A DNA stretch of 64,000 nt from NCBI RefSeq assembly GCF_009711415.1, contig NZ_SMLZ01000113.1:47084-111083 (forward strand), in the 5' to 3' direction. Both the position numbers and the translations under genes were made by a program. The notes beneath the pieces were generated by a model. That model was not told the origin of the DNA. It saw only the letters and a program-made list of their open reading frames with translations, and did not search any database. Positions 1 through 10,498 of this stretch are shown here, in pieces. Positions within the stretch are counted from its first letter, which is position 1; the number at the start of each line of letters is the position of its first letter. This stretch comes from Roseibium denhamense. GTDB lineage: Bacteria; Pseudomonadota; Alphaproteobacteria; Rhizobiales; Stappiaceae.

Positions 1-33
1 CGGGCAAAAGCCAGATTGGCCGGGAGGTCCGGC

Positions 34-2646
34 CTATTCGGCCGGCTCCTCGGACTTGCCCGATCTGGACCGCGGTTTACGGGCCGCCGGTTTGTTCGCT
101 GCTGCGGGCTTGGGCGCCGCTTTTCGGGTGGCAGGCTTGCGCGGAGATGCTTTCGTCGCTCCACTGGCCGCGGTGGCCGCTTTTTCCGGTGCCTTTTTGG
201 CTGCCGCCGGTTTCGTAGCAGATGCCGACTTTGCTTCTGGCTGCACATTTTCCACCAACGGATCTTCCGTGACATCGTCAGACACCGGTGGGAGATCCAG
301 AATCTTGTGGAACGTCTGCAAGACCTCCAGCGTGTGCGGGGTCATCTCGTCAATCGCCCCTGGAATAAACCGCACGACCTTGGACGCCAGCTCGCGTTCC
401 TCTTTGGTCCTGAGCAGGCTTGGGAGGGTCGCAACCGCCTGATCCGGCGCAAACTCCGCAATCAAGGTCTGTTCCTGCAGCATGAAGCTGCGTTCATCGG
501 GCGTCAAAGACTTGAACGGCTCATCCTGGGTCAGAACCCTCGCCGACCGCTCAAGGCGGTCACGCCGGACATTGCCCCGGCTGTCGGCAAGAAGGATCAG
601 CATGCGGATGACCGCCTCGCAGAAACCGCCTTCCTCGATATGCATGAGCGCGGCCTGGACTGGAGGCAGACTGCGCAGTTCCTCCTTGCTCTTCAGGGTC
701 CGCCCAGGCTGATGGGTCCGGCCGAACCAGCGCATATAAGGTGATCCCCAAATGCCATAGAACATGTTCTCGTACGCGGTGTCGCGCATGTCGCGGAACA
801 AGTCGAGTGACTGCTCGATAAGCGCGGCATTGGCATTTTGCAAAGCAACAAACGGATTTGACGCATCCGCAGGTGTGCGCTCCGCCTTCACCCGGTCCGC
901 CAGGCTTTCCAGGCCGTTCAGGAACGGGTTCATGCTGGACATCATCGCCCGCTGCAGGCGCAGCGGGTGCGTTTTGCGCCGGAAATCTGCAGACTGCTCC
1001 GTGACTCCGGCCTGCACCCATGGGCGCACGCAGACATCGTAGAATTCTGCTTGCTGTTCCGATGTGCGCGCAACCGCTGCAAACGGGATCTCGTCATCGC
1101 GTCCATCATCGATCTTCTTAAGATCATCCATCTTGCGGTCGTGGAACGAAACCGTGAACTTGCGGTCCAGCAACCCGCCTTCATAGTCATCGATGGTCAT
1201 CTCATAGAGGCCGGGCGCCAAAGCCTCGATGGTTTTCAGCGTCGAGGTGACCTCGGTGTGTTCCTTCTTTGCGATCTGCGAGGAGACGAAGATCCCGAGG
1301 TGGCCGACCTGATCATGAACCATGTAGATGATCCGCTGGCCACGGATGGCAATTTCGCTTTCATCAGCATAGGTGTCGATAATCCAGTTGAGCGCCTGCT
1401 GCGGCGGCGTGATGTTGTCGCCCCAGCTTGCAAAGACGATGATCGGTGCCCGGATCTGCTTGATATCAACGTTGCGTCCCGGTTCCAGCTGGGCTTCGTT
1501 CTTGGCAAGCTTGTTGCCGACGAAGAGCTGTTCGACGATCCATTTCATCTCCGCTTCGTTGAGCAGGAAGTATCCGCCCCACCAGCGTTCGAACTCTAAA
1601 AAGCGCTTCGGCTCCGTGTCGACCTTGGCGTAAAGATCGTAGTACTTGCCGAAATAGTTCCGCGCCGGGTTCAGCATCTCGAAGTTCTGGACAATATCCG
1701 CGCCATCGAACACACCGTGGCCGAGATCCGAATAATACATGGCATTGTAAGTGCCACCCAAAATGCCGCCATTGTAGCGCATCGGGTTTTCGCCGACCCG
1801 TCCCGCCCAGGTGGAGACCGGCGCGCCGTTCAATACGATCGGCCCGGTCAAGTCCGGGTTGCTCGCCGCCAGCAGCAGGGTCGCCCAGCCGCCCTGACAG
1901 TTGCCGGTGACAATCGGGTTGGGCGCGTCCGGGTGCTCTTCCATGACCTTTCGCACGAAAGCGGCTTCGGCGCGGGTCACATCCGCCAGCGTCTGGCCCT
2001 TTTCGGGCATGCGTTTGAATGCAACGAAATAGACCGGGTGGCCGTCGCGCAGCGCAACTCCCACCTGACTGTCCGGTTTGAACCCGCCGATCCCGGCTCC
2101 GTGTCCAGCCCGTGGGTCGATGATGACGTAGGGGCGCTTCCACGGCTGCATGTCGCGGTGTTCGCCGTCCTGCGGCGGAATGATCCGCAGCAGCATGTAG
2201 CAGCACGGGCGCGGAAGATCCGCACCATCGACCACCACCTCGTAGTCATAGATCAAAACCGGCGGGCAGCCGTCAGCCTCATGTTCAATAAAGATGTCGC
2301 CGCGCTGGCGCAGCGTATCCATGGTTAGCACCATGCGCTGTGCCGCGTCCTGCCAATAGCTTTGCCAGGCATCGAGAAGCGATCCGTTTTTTTGCTGGAC
2401 AGCCATGGCTTCCATGGTCTCCCCAAGATCCGCAATGCTTTTCTGCCAGCGGGTCTTGTGGTTGTCCGTAATGCCGGTCAAGTGCTTTGTCAGGCCGCGG
2501 CCCATCAGCTCGCCGAGGTTCGACAATTCCGTTGCCTGTGCCTGCAAGGCGGTAAAGCGTTCAGACGGTGTCCAAGCCGTCGCGTCGGTCAGGGAATTCA
2601 GGAATTCGTTCTGGCCTTCTTCGAATGCGTCGAATATGTCCTTCAT
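34..2646 (-). CDS. DUF3141 domain protein (PHA-associated alpha/beta hydrolase-like)
   Basis: An 870-residue protein with the features of the DUF3141 family. Residues about 120-480 form an alpha/beta-hydrolase-like core related to PHA synthases, with TGNCQGGW in the nucleophile-elbow position (the nucleophile position is Cys). The N-terminal ~110 residues are helical and phasin-like. The last ~90 residues are Ala/Lys/Pro-rich and look disordered, like PHA-granule or nucleoid-binding tails. In many proteobacteria this family sits next to fabI-like, pta and ackA genes, and here a FabI-like gene lies 12 bp upstream, so the two are probably cotranscribed. Enzymatic activity has not been established for the family as far as I know. 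ATG start at 2646 is followed by a good open frame to TAG at 34. Confidence 0.85.
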   Translation of the reverse strand: MKDIFDAFEEGQNEFLNSLTDATAWTPSERFTALQAQATELSNLGELMGRGLTKHLTGITDNHKTRWQKSIADLGETMEAMAVQQKNGSLLDAWQSYWQDAAQRMVLTMDTLRQRGDIFIEHEADGCPPVLIYDYEVVVDGADLPRPCCYMLLRIIPPQDGEHRDMQPWKRPYVIIDPRAGHGAGIGGFKPDSQVGVALRDGHPVYFVAFKRMPEKGQTLADVTRAEAAFVRKVMEEHPDAPNPIVTGNCQGGWATLLLAASNPDLTGPIVLNGAPVSTWAGRVGENPMRYNGGILGGTYNAMYYSDLGHGVFDGADIVQNFEMLNPARNYFGKYYDLYAKVDTEPKRFLEFERWWGGYFLLNEAEMKWIVEQLFVGNKLAKNEAQLEPGRNVDIKQIRAPIIVFASWGDNITPPQQALNWIIDTYADESEIAIRGQRIIYMVHDQVGHLGIFVSSQIAKKEHTEVTSTLKTIEALAPGLYEMTIDDYEGGLLDRKFTVSFHDRKMDDLKKIDDGRDDEIPFAAVARTSEQQAEFYDVCVRPWVQAGVTEQSADFRRKTHPLRLQRAMMSSMNPFLNGLESLADRVKAERTPADASNPFVALQNANAALIEQSLDLFRDMRDTAYENMFYGIWGSPYMRWFGRTHQPGRTLKSKEELRSLPPVQAALMHIEEGGFCEAVIRMLILLADSRGNVRRDRLERSARVLTQDEPFKSLTPDERSFMLQEQTLIAEFAPDQAVATLPSLLRTKEERELASKVVRFIPGAIDEMTPHTLEVLQTFHKILDLPPVSDDVTEDPLVENVQPEAKSASATKPAAAKKAPEKAATAASGATKASPRKPATRKAAPKPAAANKPAARKPRSRSGKSEEPAE

Positions 2647-2658
2647 CCGGACCTCCTG

Positions 2659-3420
2659 TCAGAGAATGCTGTAGCCGCCATCGATCGGGTGGACCCCGCC
2701 GGTGACGTTGAAGGCTTCGCGGCTCGCCAGAAAAGCGGCGTATGCACCGGTATCCTCGATGGTTGCCAAGTGGTGGGTCGGCGCTCTTGAGGCCGCATCG
2801 TTCAAGAGATCGTCAAACTCGGCGATTCCGGACGCCGCCCGGGTTTTCAACGGACCGGGCGACAAGGCGTGAACGGAAATGCCGCGTGGACCCAATTCGG
2901 CCGCGGCATACCGGACGGATGCTTCAAGAGCGGCTTTGACCGGCCCCATGACGCCGTAGTTGTTGACCACTTTTTGAGCCCCCATGAACGACACCGTCAT
3001 GCAGGTTCCACCGTGGGGCATCAGAGGTTCGGCATGACGGATCAGCCTCAGGAACGAGTGGACCGAAATATCCATGGCAAGCGCAAAGCCATCGGCGGAG
3101 CAATCCACCACCCGACCATGCAGATCTTCCTTCTTGGAAAAAGCGATGGAGTGCAGGACCGTATCGAGTTTGCCCCAGGTGCTGCGGATTGTCTGAAACA
3201 GGGCCGCCATCTGCGCCTCGCTGCGCACATCCAGAGGCATGATGATGTCGGCTCCAAGGTCTTCCGCCAGGGGCCGGACATGGGGCTCGGCTTTTTCATT
3301 CAGATAGGTAATGGCCAGATCCGCACCCTGCGCCTTGAACGCCTTGGCGCAGCCATAAGCAATGGACTGATCGTTCGCGACCCCGACGACCAACGCTTTT
3401 TGACCGGATAAATCGAACAT
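2659..3420 (-). CDS. fabI: FabI-like enoyl-[acyl-carrier-protein] reductase (SDR family)
   Basis: A short-chain dehydrogenase of the FabI branch, which reduces the enoyl-ACP double bond with NAD(P)H in fatty-acid synthesis. It has the FabI cofactor motif GVANDQSIAYG near the N-terminus, and NYGVMGPVK supplies the catalytic Tyr-x6-Lys pair. The other conserved Tyr (SYLGA in typical FabI) is Phe here (SFMGA), so this may be a specialised paralog and not the housekeeping enzyme. I start it at the internal ATG (MFDLSGQKAL, 253 residues); a 17-residue upstream extension in the same frame does not look like FabI. It probably forms an operon with the DUF3141 gene, a pairing seen in PHA-linked clusters. 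Its leader carries a TGC-rich motif. Confidence 0.85.
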   Translation of the reverse strand: MFDLSGQKALVVGVANDQSIAYGCAKAFKAQGADLAITYLNEKAEPHVRPLAEDLGADIIMPLDVRSEAQMAALFQTIRSTWGKLDTVLHSIAFSKKEDLHGRVVDCSADGFALAMDISVHSFLRLIRHAEPLMPHGGTCMTVSFMGAQKVVNNYGVMGPVKAALEASVRYAAAELGPRGISVHALSPGPLKTRAASGIAEFDDLLNDAASRAPTHHLATIEDTGAYAAFLASREAFNVTGGVHPIDGGYSIL

Positions 3421-3506
3421 GAATGCACGGCTCCAATAAGAGGGTCTGCGCGGATTTTTCCATGCAGACATGGCAAATCACGCGTTGCAACGCGTTGTTG
3501 ACTTCA

Positions 3507-3527
3507 CCTTATCGCAGTGCAGCATAA
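3507..3527. promoter_or_regulatory. TGC-rich box in the fabI leader, PhaR-like
   Basis: The segment CCTTATCGCAGTGCAGCATA lies about 90 bp upstream of the fabI start. An almost identical motif (CCTTATTGCAGTGCAATATA) lies at 38985-39004, 43 bp before another gene. Alternating TGC/GCA half-sites are the type of sequence bound by the PHA-responsive repressor PhaR, and the downstream operon belongs to a PHA-associated family. The PhaR assignment is inference. A separate 14-bp perfect palindrome (CGCGTTGCAACGCG) lies at 3481-3494. Confidence 0.35.
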
Positions 3528-3587
3528 CTGGTGTGACGAAACTATGAAATTTGGGCCGGATCAGGATTAGTGCGGATATGCCAGCAC

Positions 3588-4355
3588 TCAGGAAGACCGG
3601 CCGAGATGGTTGAAAAAGAAGCTCAGCAAGCGCTCATTATGCAGGTTCTCGCCTTCTGAATCCGGCAGGTGATCCTGCCCCTCATAAAGATGGACCTCTG
3701 GATCACGTCCCGCGGCGCGCAAGCGCTCCGCCAAACGTTTTGTCATTTCGGAGCTCCAGACCCGGTCTTTCGTGCCGTGGGACAGCATGATGGGGCCGGA
3801 ATACGCCTCCACCTCGATCGGCGTTGTCGGCAGAAGACCTTCCGACGTTCCCTTCCAGGTCCAAGCCCTTTTTGCCAGGTCCCAGGCCTGCCACCCCGGA
3901 TCGCCGCTGTCCCGATAGGATTTGGCATCGAAAGCGCCGCAGATGACATCCGCCGGCGCATGGGCGGCAACGGCATCGGGGAGCGGGGTCAGCCCTTCCT
4001 TTGACATCAGCGATGTCACGAGAAGGGCCTGTTCACCGCCGCGAGAGACCCCATAGAGGCCCACCTTGCCATTACAGGCTGAAAAGCGGCGCAAAGCATG
4101 AAGCGCTGCCACCGTCCGGTCCAGCGGTACGTTTTCGATGGCACCGGCATTCCAGGCATTTCCGCCGACCGAGTAAGCGTGCGGATAAGCCAGGAATCCA
4201 TGCGCGGCAAACAGCGTTGCAGTCCGGTGCGACCAGCCGGACAGACCGCCTTCGGATCCGTGCAGAATAAGAACGGCGGGAAACGGCCCCTCGCCCGCCG
4301 GCCCGTATGTGGTCCCGAAGTCCGGCAGCAAGCGGCGGTGAATGGTGAGTTTCAT
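3588..4355 (-). CDS. BAAT/dienelactone-hydrolase-like alpha/beta hydrolase
   Basis: A cytoplasmic alpha/beta hydrolase of about 255 residues from the ATG at 4355; the frame is open 13 codons further upstream, but that extension is unlike the family. The LILHGSEGG segment forms the oxyanion region, GVSRGG is the G-x-S-x-G nucleophile elbow, and the SHGTKDRVW and GQDHLPD segments supply the expected Asp and His. This layout matches the C-terminal domain of bile-acid-CoA:amino acid N-acyltransferase/acyl-CoA thioesterases. The substrate cannot be read from sequence. It lies 168 bp upstream of the fabI-like gene and is probably a separate transcription unit. Confidence 0.7.
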   Translation of the reverse strand: MKLTIHRRLLPDFGTTYGPAGEGPFPAVLILHGSEGGLSGWSHRTATLFAAHGFLAYPHAYSVGGNAWNAGAIENVPLDRTVAALHALRRFSACNGKVGLYGVSRGGEQALLVTSLMSKEGLTPLPDAVAAHAPADVICGAFDAKSYRDSGDPGWQAWDLAKRAWTWKGTSEGLLPTTPIEVEAYSGPIMLSHGTKDRVWSSEMTKRLAERLRAAGRDPEVHLYEGQDHLPDSEGENLHNERLLSFFFNHLGRSS

Positions 4356-4394
4356 GGGCTGCCTATCAGAGAAAGAACGATCAAAAAGTTGCAT

Positions 4395-5042
4395 CTGAAA
4401 TTAATAACAACTTTTCGATGACAACCAACAATAATACCCAAGTTGTTAAACCGGGCAGCCATGATGCCGGCTAACTCATCCTCTGCCTCACCGGCCTTGG
4501 GCCGCCCCTCCCTTGTCGTCCCGGACGCAGCGGAGCGGAGATCCGGGATACACGCGTTCCCAGAGATCAAGCCTTATCCGTTGGGTCTTTCGGCAAGTGA
4601 AATCGTGCGTGGGTCCCCACACATTCCCGCGTCGCGGGCTGCTGGATGGCAATCTGTGAAGGTTTGGCAAGACTTCTCCCCTCGCTCCGTCATCCTCGGG
4701 CTTGACCCGAGGATCCATGCCGCTCCCTCGCCACAAGCAGGGCTGATCGAGTGGATACCTCACGGTATGGATCCCGCATCAAGTGCGGGATGACAGCGGA
4801 GGATGTGGTGGGCTCTCACCTTTCGCGGTCAGCGGCCGTCAAAGCAATGAGTTGATGACGTTGTTCATGGAAACGCCGTAGCGGGGTGCCGGTTCGCCCT
4901 ATCCCGCCTTGAAGAGCCTGCTCCCGACATGATCGGGGTGGTCATCCATCCCTTGCCCCAAGCCCTTCCAATTGTAAGGCGAGGAAGCGGCATGACGGCG
5001 CGAAAGAATAGCGCGCTCCCTGATCAGGTCATCAAATACAAA
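4395..5042. other. Non-coding, repeat-rich spacer between hydrolase and katG
   Basis: No convincing gene. It holds three things. (1) A 9-bp inverted repeat TAACAACTT/AAGTTGTTA at 4405-4413 and 4440-4448, upstream of the hydrolase gene and possibly an operator. (2) A palindromic GTCGTCCCGGAC...ATCCGGGAT element at about 4517-4552, of the kind common in alphaproteobacterial spacers. (3) A ~207-bp dispersed repeat at 4654-4860. Short open frames here follow the repeats and are not supported as genes. Confidence 0.7.
4654..4860 (+). repeat. Dispersed ~207-bp repeat, copy A
   Basis: It starts GTGAAGGTTTGGCAAGACTT and ends near CAATGAGTTGATGACG. Its reverse complement recurs at 42092-42299 with the same internal order: a TTTGGCAAG-CTTCTCCC block, a GTCATCCT-GACCCGAGGATCCAT palindrome, GCAGGGCTGATCGA, the GGATCCCGCATCAAGTGCGG palindrome, and CTCACCTTTCG. 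By eye most positions are identical. No open frame is conserved between copies, so it is a non-coding element. It probably contains two small hairpins. Confidence 0.8.
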
Positions 5043-5064
5043 CGGCCCCGGAGATCCGGGGCCG
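5043..5064 (-). terminator. Rho-independent terminator of katG
   Basis: A perfect 9-bp stem (CGGCCCCGG / CCGGGGCCG) with a 4-nt AGAT/ATCT loop lies about 40 bp after the katG stop. Read on the minus strand, it is followed by a T-rich tail (TTTGTATTT). Confidence 0.8.
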
Positions 5065-5105
5065 CTCAATAGTCTAGTCATGGCCGAGATTGCCTGAGAC
5101 GGCAA

Positions 5106-7361
<2,256 letters not shown>

Positions 7362-7465
7362 CTAAAGCCGGAATTTAAACCGGCTATGTCAGAACGGTTC
7401 TAAACTAGCAAGCAGTTATAATCAGTAGAAGTTGTATTTTCTAATAAAGGTGATAATTTTTTCTG

Positions 7466-8359
7466 ATGATCAATATCACCCTCAAACAGCTCCGCTATTT
7501 CGAAGCTCTGGCGCGCCACAGCCATTTCGGGCGGGCCGCAGAAGACTGCGCGATTTCCCAGCCGGCGCTCTCCATGCAGATCAAGGAACTGGAGGCCACC
7601 CTTGGTGCACCGCTGTTCGAACGCACGGCCCGGAACATCTCCTTGACCAGCTTTGGTGAAGAGGCAGTGGTGCGGGCACGGGCCATTTTGAGGTCTGCTG
7701 ACGAGCTGGGTGACCTTGCCCGTGCATCGAAGGACACGCTTGAAGGCCGGTTGAGAATTGGCGTCATTCCAACGGTGGCCCCATACCTGCTGCCGCAGAT
7801 CGTCAGCAGCTTGACGGCGCGCTATCCGGGGCTGGATATCCATGTCCGCGAAACGGTAACCCCCAAACTTGTTCAGGAGCTGACCGACGGCCGCCTCGAC
7901 ACCGCTATTCTGGCCCTGCCCGTGTCCGAGCCGGGCCTTGCGGAAACGCCTCTATTTGAAGAAAACTTCGTGCTCGTCCGGCCGGGCAGCGAAGCCAACA
8001 TGCCCGTCCCTTGCGCCGACAGCCTCAAGGAGATGCGGCTCTTGCTCCTGGAGGAAGGCCACTGCTTCCGCGACCAGGCTCTTTCCTTCTGCGATATTCA
8101 AACCGGGCGCCCGCGCGAAGTTCTGGACGCCAGCTCGCTGTCAACGCTCGTACAGATGGTCAATGCGGGGATGGGCGTCACTTTCATTCCAGAAATGGCG
8201 GTGCCGGTGGAAACGCGGTCGGCGGATGTTGCCATCAGCCGGTTCGCGCCCCCAGAACCGGCGCGCACCCTTGGCATGATCTGGCGAAAGACAAGCGCTC
8301 TCGCCCCGCAACTGCAAACCATCGCTGACATTGTGCGCGAGGCCGCCCACCGGACATGA
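7466..8359 (+). CDS. oxyR: LysR-type peroxide sensor OxyR
   Basis: A 297-residue LysR-family regulator. The N-terminal winged helix-turn-helix (LKQLRYFEALARHSHFGRAA, SQPALSMQIKELE) is followed by an effector domain. Cys200 and Cys209 in EEGHCFRDQALSFC match the redox pair Cys199/Cys208 of E. coli OxyR, which form a disulfide in response to H2O2. It is divergent from katG with 188 bp between the starts, the classical arrangement where OxyR binds the shared promoter. I could not confidently place the OxyR operator in that spacer. Confidence 0.95.
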   Translation: MINITLKQLRYFEALARHSHFGRAAEDCAISQPALSMQIKELEATLGAPLFERTARNISLTSFGEEAVVRARAILRSADELGDLARASKDTLEGRLRIGVIPTVAPYLLPQIVSSLTARYPGLDIHVRETVTPKLVQELTDGRLDTAILALPVSEPGLAETPLFEENFVLVRPGSEANMPVPCADSLKEMRLLLLEEGHCFRDQALSFCDIQTGRPREVLDASSLSTLVQMVNAGMGVTFIPEMAVPVETRSADVAISRFAPPEPARTLGMIWRKTSALAPQLQTIADIVREAAHRT

Positions 8360-8382
8360 GCCGAATTTAGGAGTTCAAGTAA

Positions 8383-9087
8383 TTAGCTCGCGCGCTTGAA
8401 AATGTTGTACCAGCGCTTTTGCGGAACCGTAATCGCCCGCTCAAGCAGCTCCGCCGCATAAAGCGATGCATTTTCCTTGGCTTTTTTCACGCCGGACACT
8501 TGTGCCGGATCGAGATCGGACAAGCCGCCGCCAAATTCGAACAGATCGCGGAACGCCGCCCGTTCAACAATAGGCGTCATCAGAACATCGATGTTCTGTG
8601 CCTGGAGGAAGTCCTGAACCGCCTTCATGGCACGGGTGGTCACCGCCGCATTGGTGCGGGTCAGCACCACACAATGCTTGATGTCGTGCCGGACGATTTT
8701 TTCCAGTTTCTTGATCAGGCTCAGGATTTTGGCCCCGCCGCGGGCATCCATGCTGGACCCCTGGATCGGAACAACGACAAGATCGGACACGGACAGCGCA
8801 TTGGCGACAATCAGGTTTTCCGTACCCTCCAGATCCACGATGACATAATCGGATTGTTCTGCCGCGAAGGTTATCTGCTCGGTGATCGATGCAGGAGAAA
8901 CCTCGCTCACCACGGAAATGCCACGGCTTGCTCCGGGCAACTCGTGCCATTTGGAGATCCATTTCTGCGGATCGGCGTCGAATATGGTGACACGTTTTCC
9001 TCGGGCAGCGACTTCTGTCGCCAACAAGAGAGCGGCCGTTGTTTTTCCGGCTCCGCCCTTTGCGTTTGCGAAGGAAATGACTGGCAT
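8383..9087 (-). CDS. Orphan ParA/VirC1-like ATPase
   Basis: A 234-residue P-loop ATPase of the ParA/MinD superfamily. KGGAGKTT at residues 10-17 is the deviant Walker A motif, FDADPQ the A' motif and VIVDLEG the Walker B region. It resembles VirC1/CobQ-type ParA proteins. No parB-like partner, centromere repeats or replication genes lie next to it, so it is an orphan ATPase. It could position a protein or nucleoid region, but its cargo is unknown. An AGGAG box lies just before the ATG. The gene converges on oxyR with 23 bp between stops. Confidence 0.75.
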   Translation of the reverse strand: MPVISFANAKGGAGKTTAALLLATEVAARGKRVTIFDADPQKWISKWHELPGASRGISVVSEVSPASITEQITFAAEQSDYVIVDLEGTENLIVANALSVSDLVVVPIQGSSMDARGGAKILSLIKKLEKIVRHDIKHCVVLTRTNAAVTTRAMKAVQDFLQAQNIDVLMTPIVERAAFRDLFEFGGGLSDLDPAQVSGVKKAKENASLYAAELLERAITVPQKRWYNIFKRAS

Positions 9088-9454
9088 GTGGGGGTCTCCT
9101 AAGCTGGCCCGTGCACTGTCTAAGCAAGTAGGCCTTTGGCAGCCTATCTCACTGCGCAGTCTTCGATTTTTATGGTTACCAATTTCTTAAATTCGCAAAA
9201 TGAACGTCGGATATTCAGAAAGTGTTAGGAATTTGCCCGCCAACCGCCGATCCTGCTCGGTAGAATTTGCAAGGCCATTGGCCGGGTCTTGTCCGATGCA
9301 AATTCGGCAAGCGGTGATTCCGTTGACATCCGCCGGGCGCTTCTAAGTTCAGGATAAGCGCCACGATGGTGCTTGACCGCGTTGCTATGCCTTTTCATGG
9401 CGCGTAGGTTAAGAGCGATTTCGTGCGCATCGTTTCCGGCAACAGGAATGGCTG
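9088..9454. other. Intergenic, nothing recognised
   Basis: This holds the divergent 5' regions of the ParA-like gene and the secreted hydrolase gene. I see no RNA gene, strong hairpin or repeat; short open frames overlap the start of the next gene and are not supported. Confidence 0.5.
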
Positions 9455-10360
9455 ATGATCCTCACCAGTGCTCGTCCGTGGCATCGCTTTTTGACCCTGG
9501 CATTGACGCTTTTCATGGCCGCGATGGTCGCACCACCTGCGCTTGCGCAGAGCCTCAAGCCCTACAAGGACCGCTTGTTCCAATACAAAAAGGTTCACGA
9601 GACGCTTTACGGCGGCGACTTTCTGGTTGTCGAATATTCCAAACAGCGGGACCTGAGGGACCGTGACGAAGTCGATGAGCGCAGGGTCTTTGGCAATTAC
9701 GTTTCGTACCGGCCCAAACGAAGCCGCGGCGGCGGCGAGCTGAACGTGAATGGCCGCACGCTCAAATACATGGGCACGGGCAAGTGGAAAGGCGGGGCAA
9801 ACGCGATTGTTCTTTACATCCACGGTCAAGGCGGCAACCGCTTTCAGGGCATGAACGACGTCTCGTTCGGCGGCAATTTCAACCGGATCCAGAACCTCAT
9901 GGTCCGCAATGGCGGCGCCTACCTGACCGTTGACGTCAACTCCTTCGACAAGCGCGGGACAGCTGACATTGCCGCCTTACTTCAACAGCAAAAACAGATC
10001 TCCCCGCGAGCCAAGGTCGTCGTGGCCTGCGGATCCATGGGCGGGATCATTTGCTGGAATCTCATCAAGAACGCCAATTATGCGCGTCTGATCAATGGCA
10101 TTGTGCTGCTCGGCTCCCCCAAGGATCCGAACTTCCTGTCCTCCGGCGCCCTGTCGCGCAATGTGCCGATCTATATGGGTCAGGGCACGCTTGATACGGT
10201 GTATAATTGGGAAACTCAGGCCAACTTCTTCAAAACGATCAAGGCGCGGGCACCGGGTTATCCAATCAAGTTCACTTTGTTCGACACCGGGACCCATGGC
10301 ACACCGATCCGCATGACCGACTGGCGTCTCGTGCTCAACTGGATGTTTGCGGCGGGCTAG
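9455..10360 (+). CDS. Secreted alpha/beta hydrolase-like protein
   Basis: A 301-residue protein with a clear Sec signal peptide (hydrophobic LTLALTLFMAAMVAPPA then ALAQ, cleavage near residue 32), so it is probably periplasmic or secreted. The mature part contains LYIHGQGGNRF (oxyanion region), ACGSMGGIICW as the G-x-S-x-G nucleophile elbow, and GTHGTP where the catalytic His is expected. This suggests an alpha/beta-hydrolase fold. No specific family is recognised and the substrate is unknown. It stands alone in its strand context. Confidence 0.6.
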   Translation: MILTSARPWHRFLTLALTLFMAAMVAPPALAQSLKPYKDRLFQYKKVHETLYGGDFLVVEYSKQRDLRDRDEVDERRVFGNYVSYRPKRSRGGGELNVNGRTLKYMGTGKWKGGANAIVLYIHGQGGNRFQGMNDVSFGGNFNRIQNLMVRNGGAYLTVDVNSFDKRGTADIAALLQQQKQISPRAKVVVACGSMGGIICWNLIKNANYARLINGIVLLGSPKDPNFLSSGALSRNVPIYMGQGTLDTVYNWETQANFFKTIKARAPGYPIKFTLFDTGTHGTPIRMTDWRLVLNWMFAAG

Positions 10361-10498
10361 GGCAAGTCGCGTTTAAACGGAATCAGGTTTCGCTGCCATT
10401 CGGTTGTACCTCCTACGCAAAACCTGATGTTACCTGGATCTATATAAACGCGGCACGCCATAAATCAGCAGGCGATAAAACGGCATCGGTTGCCGGCC

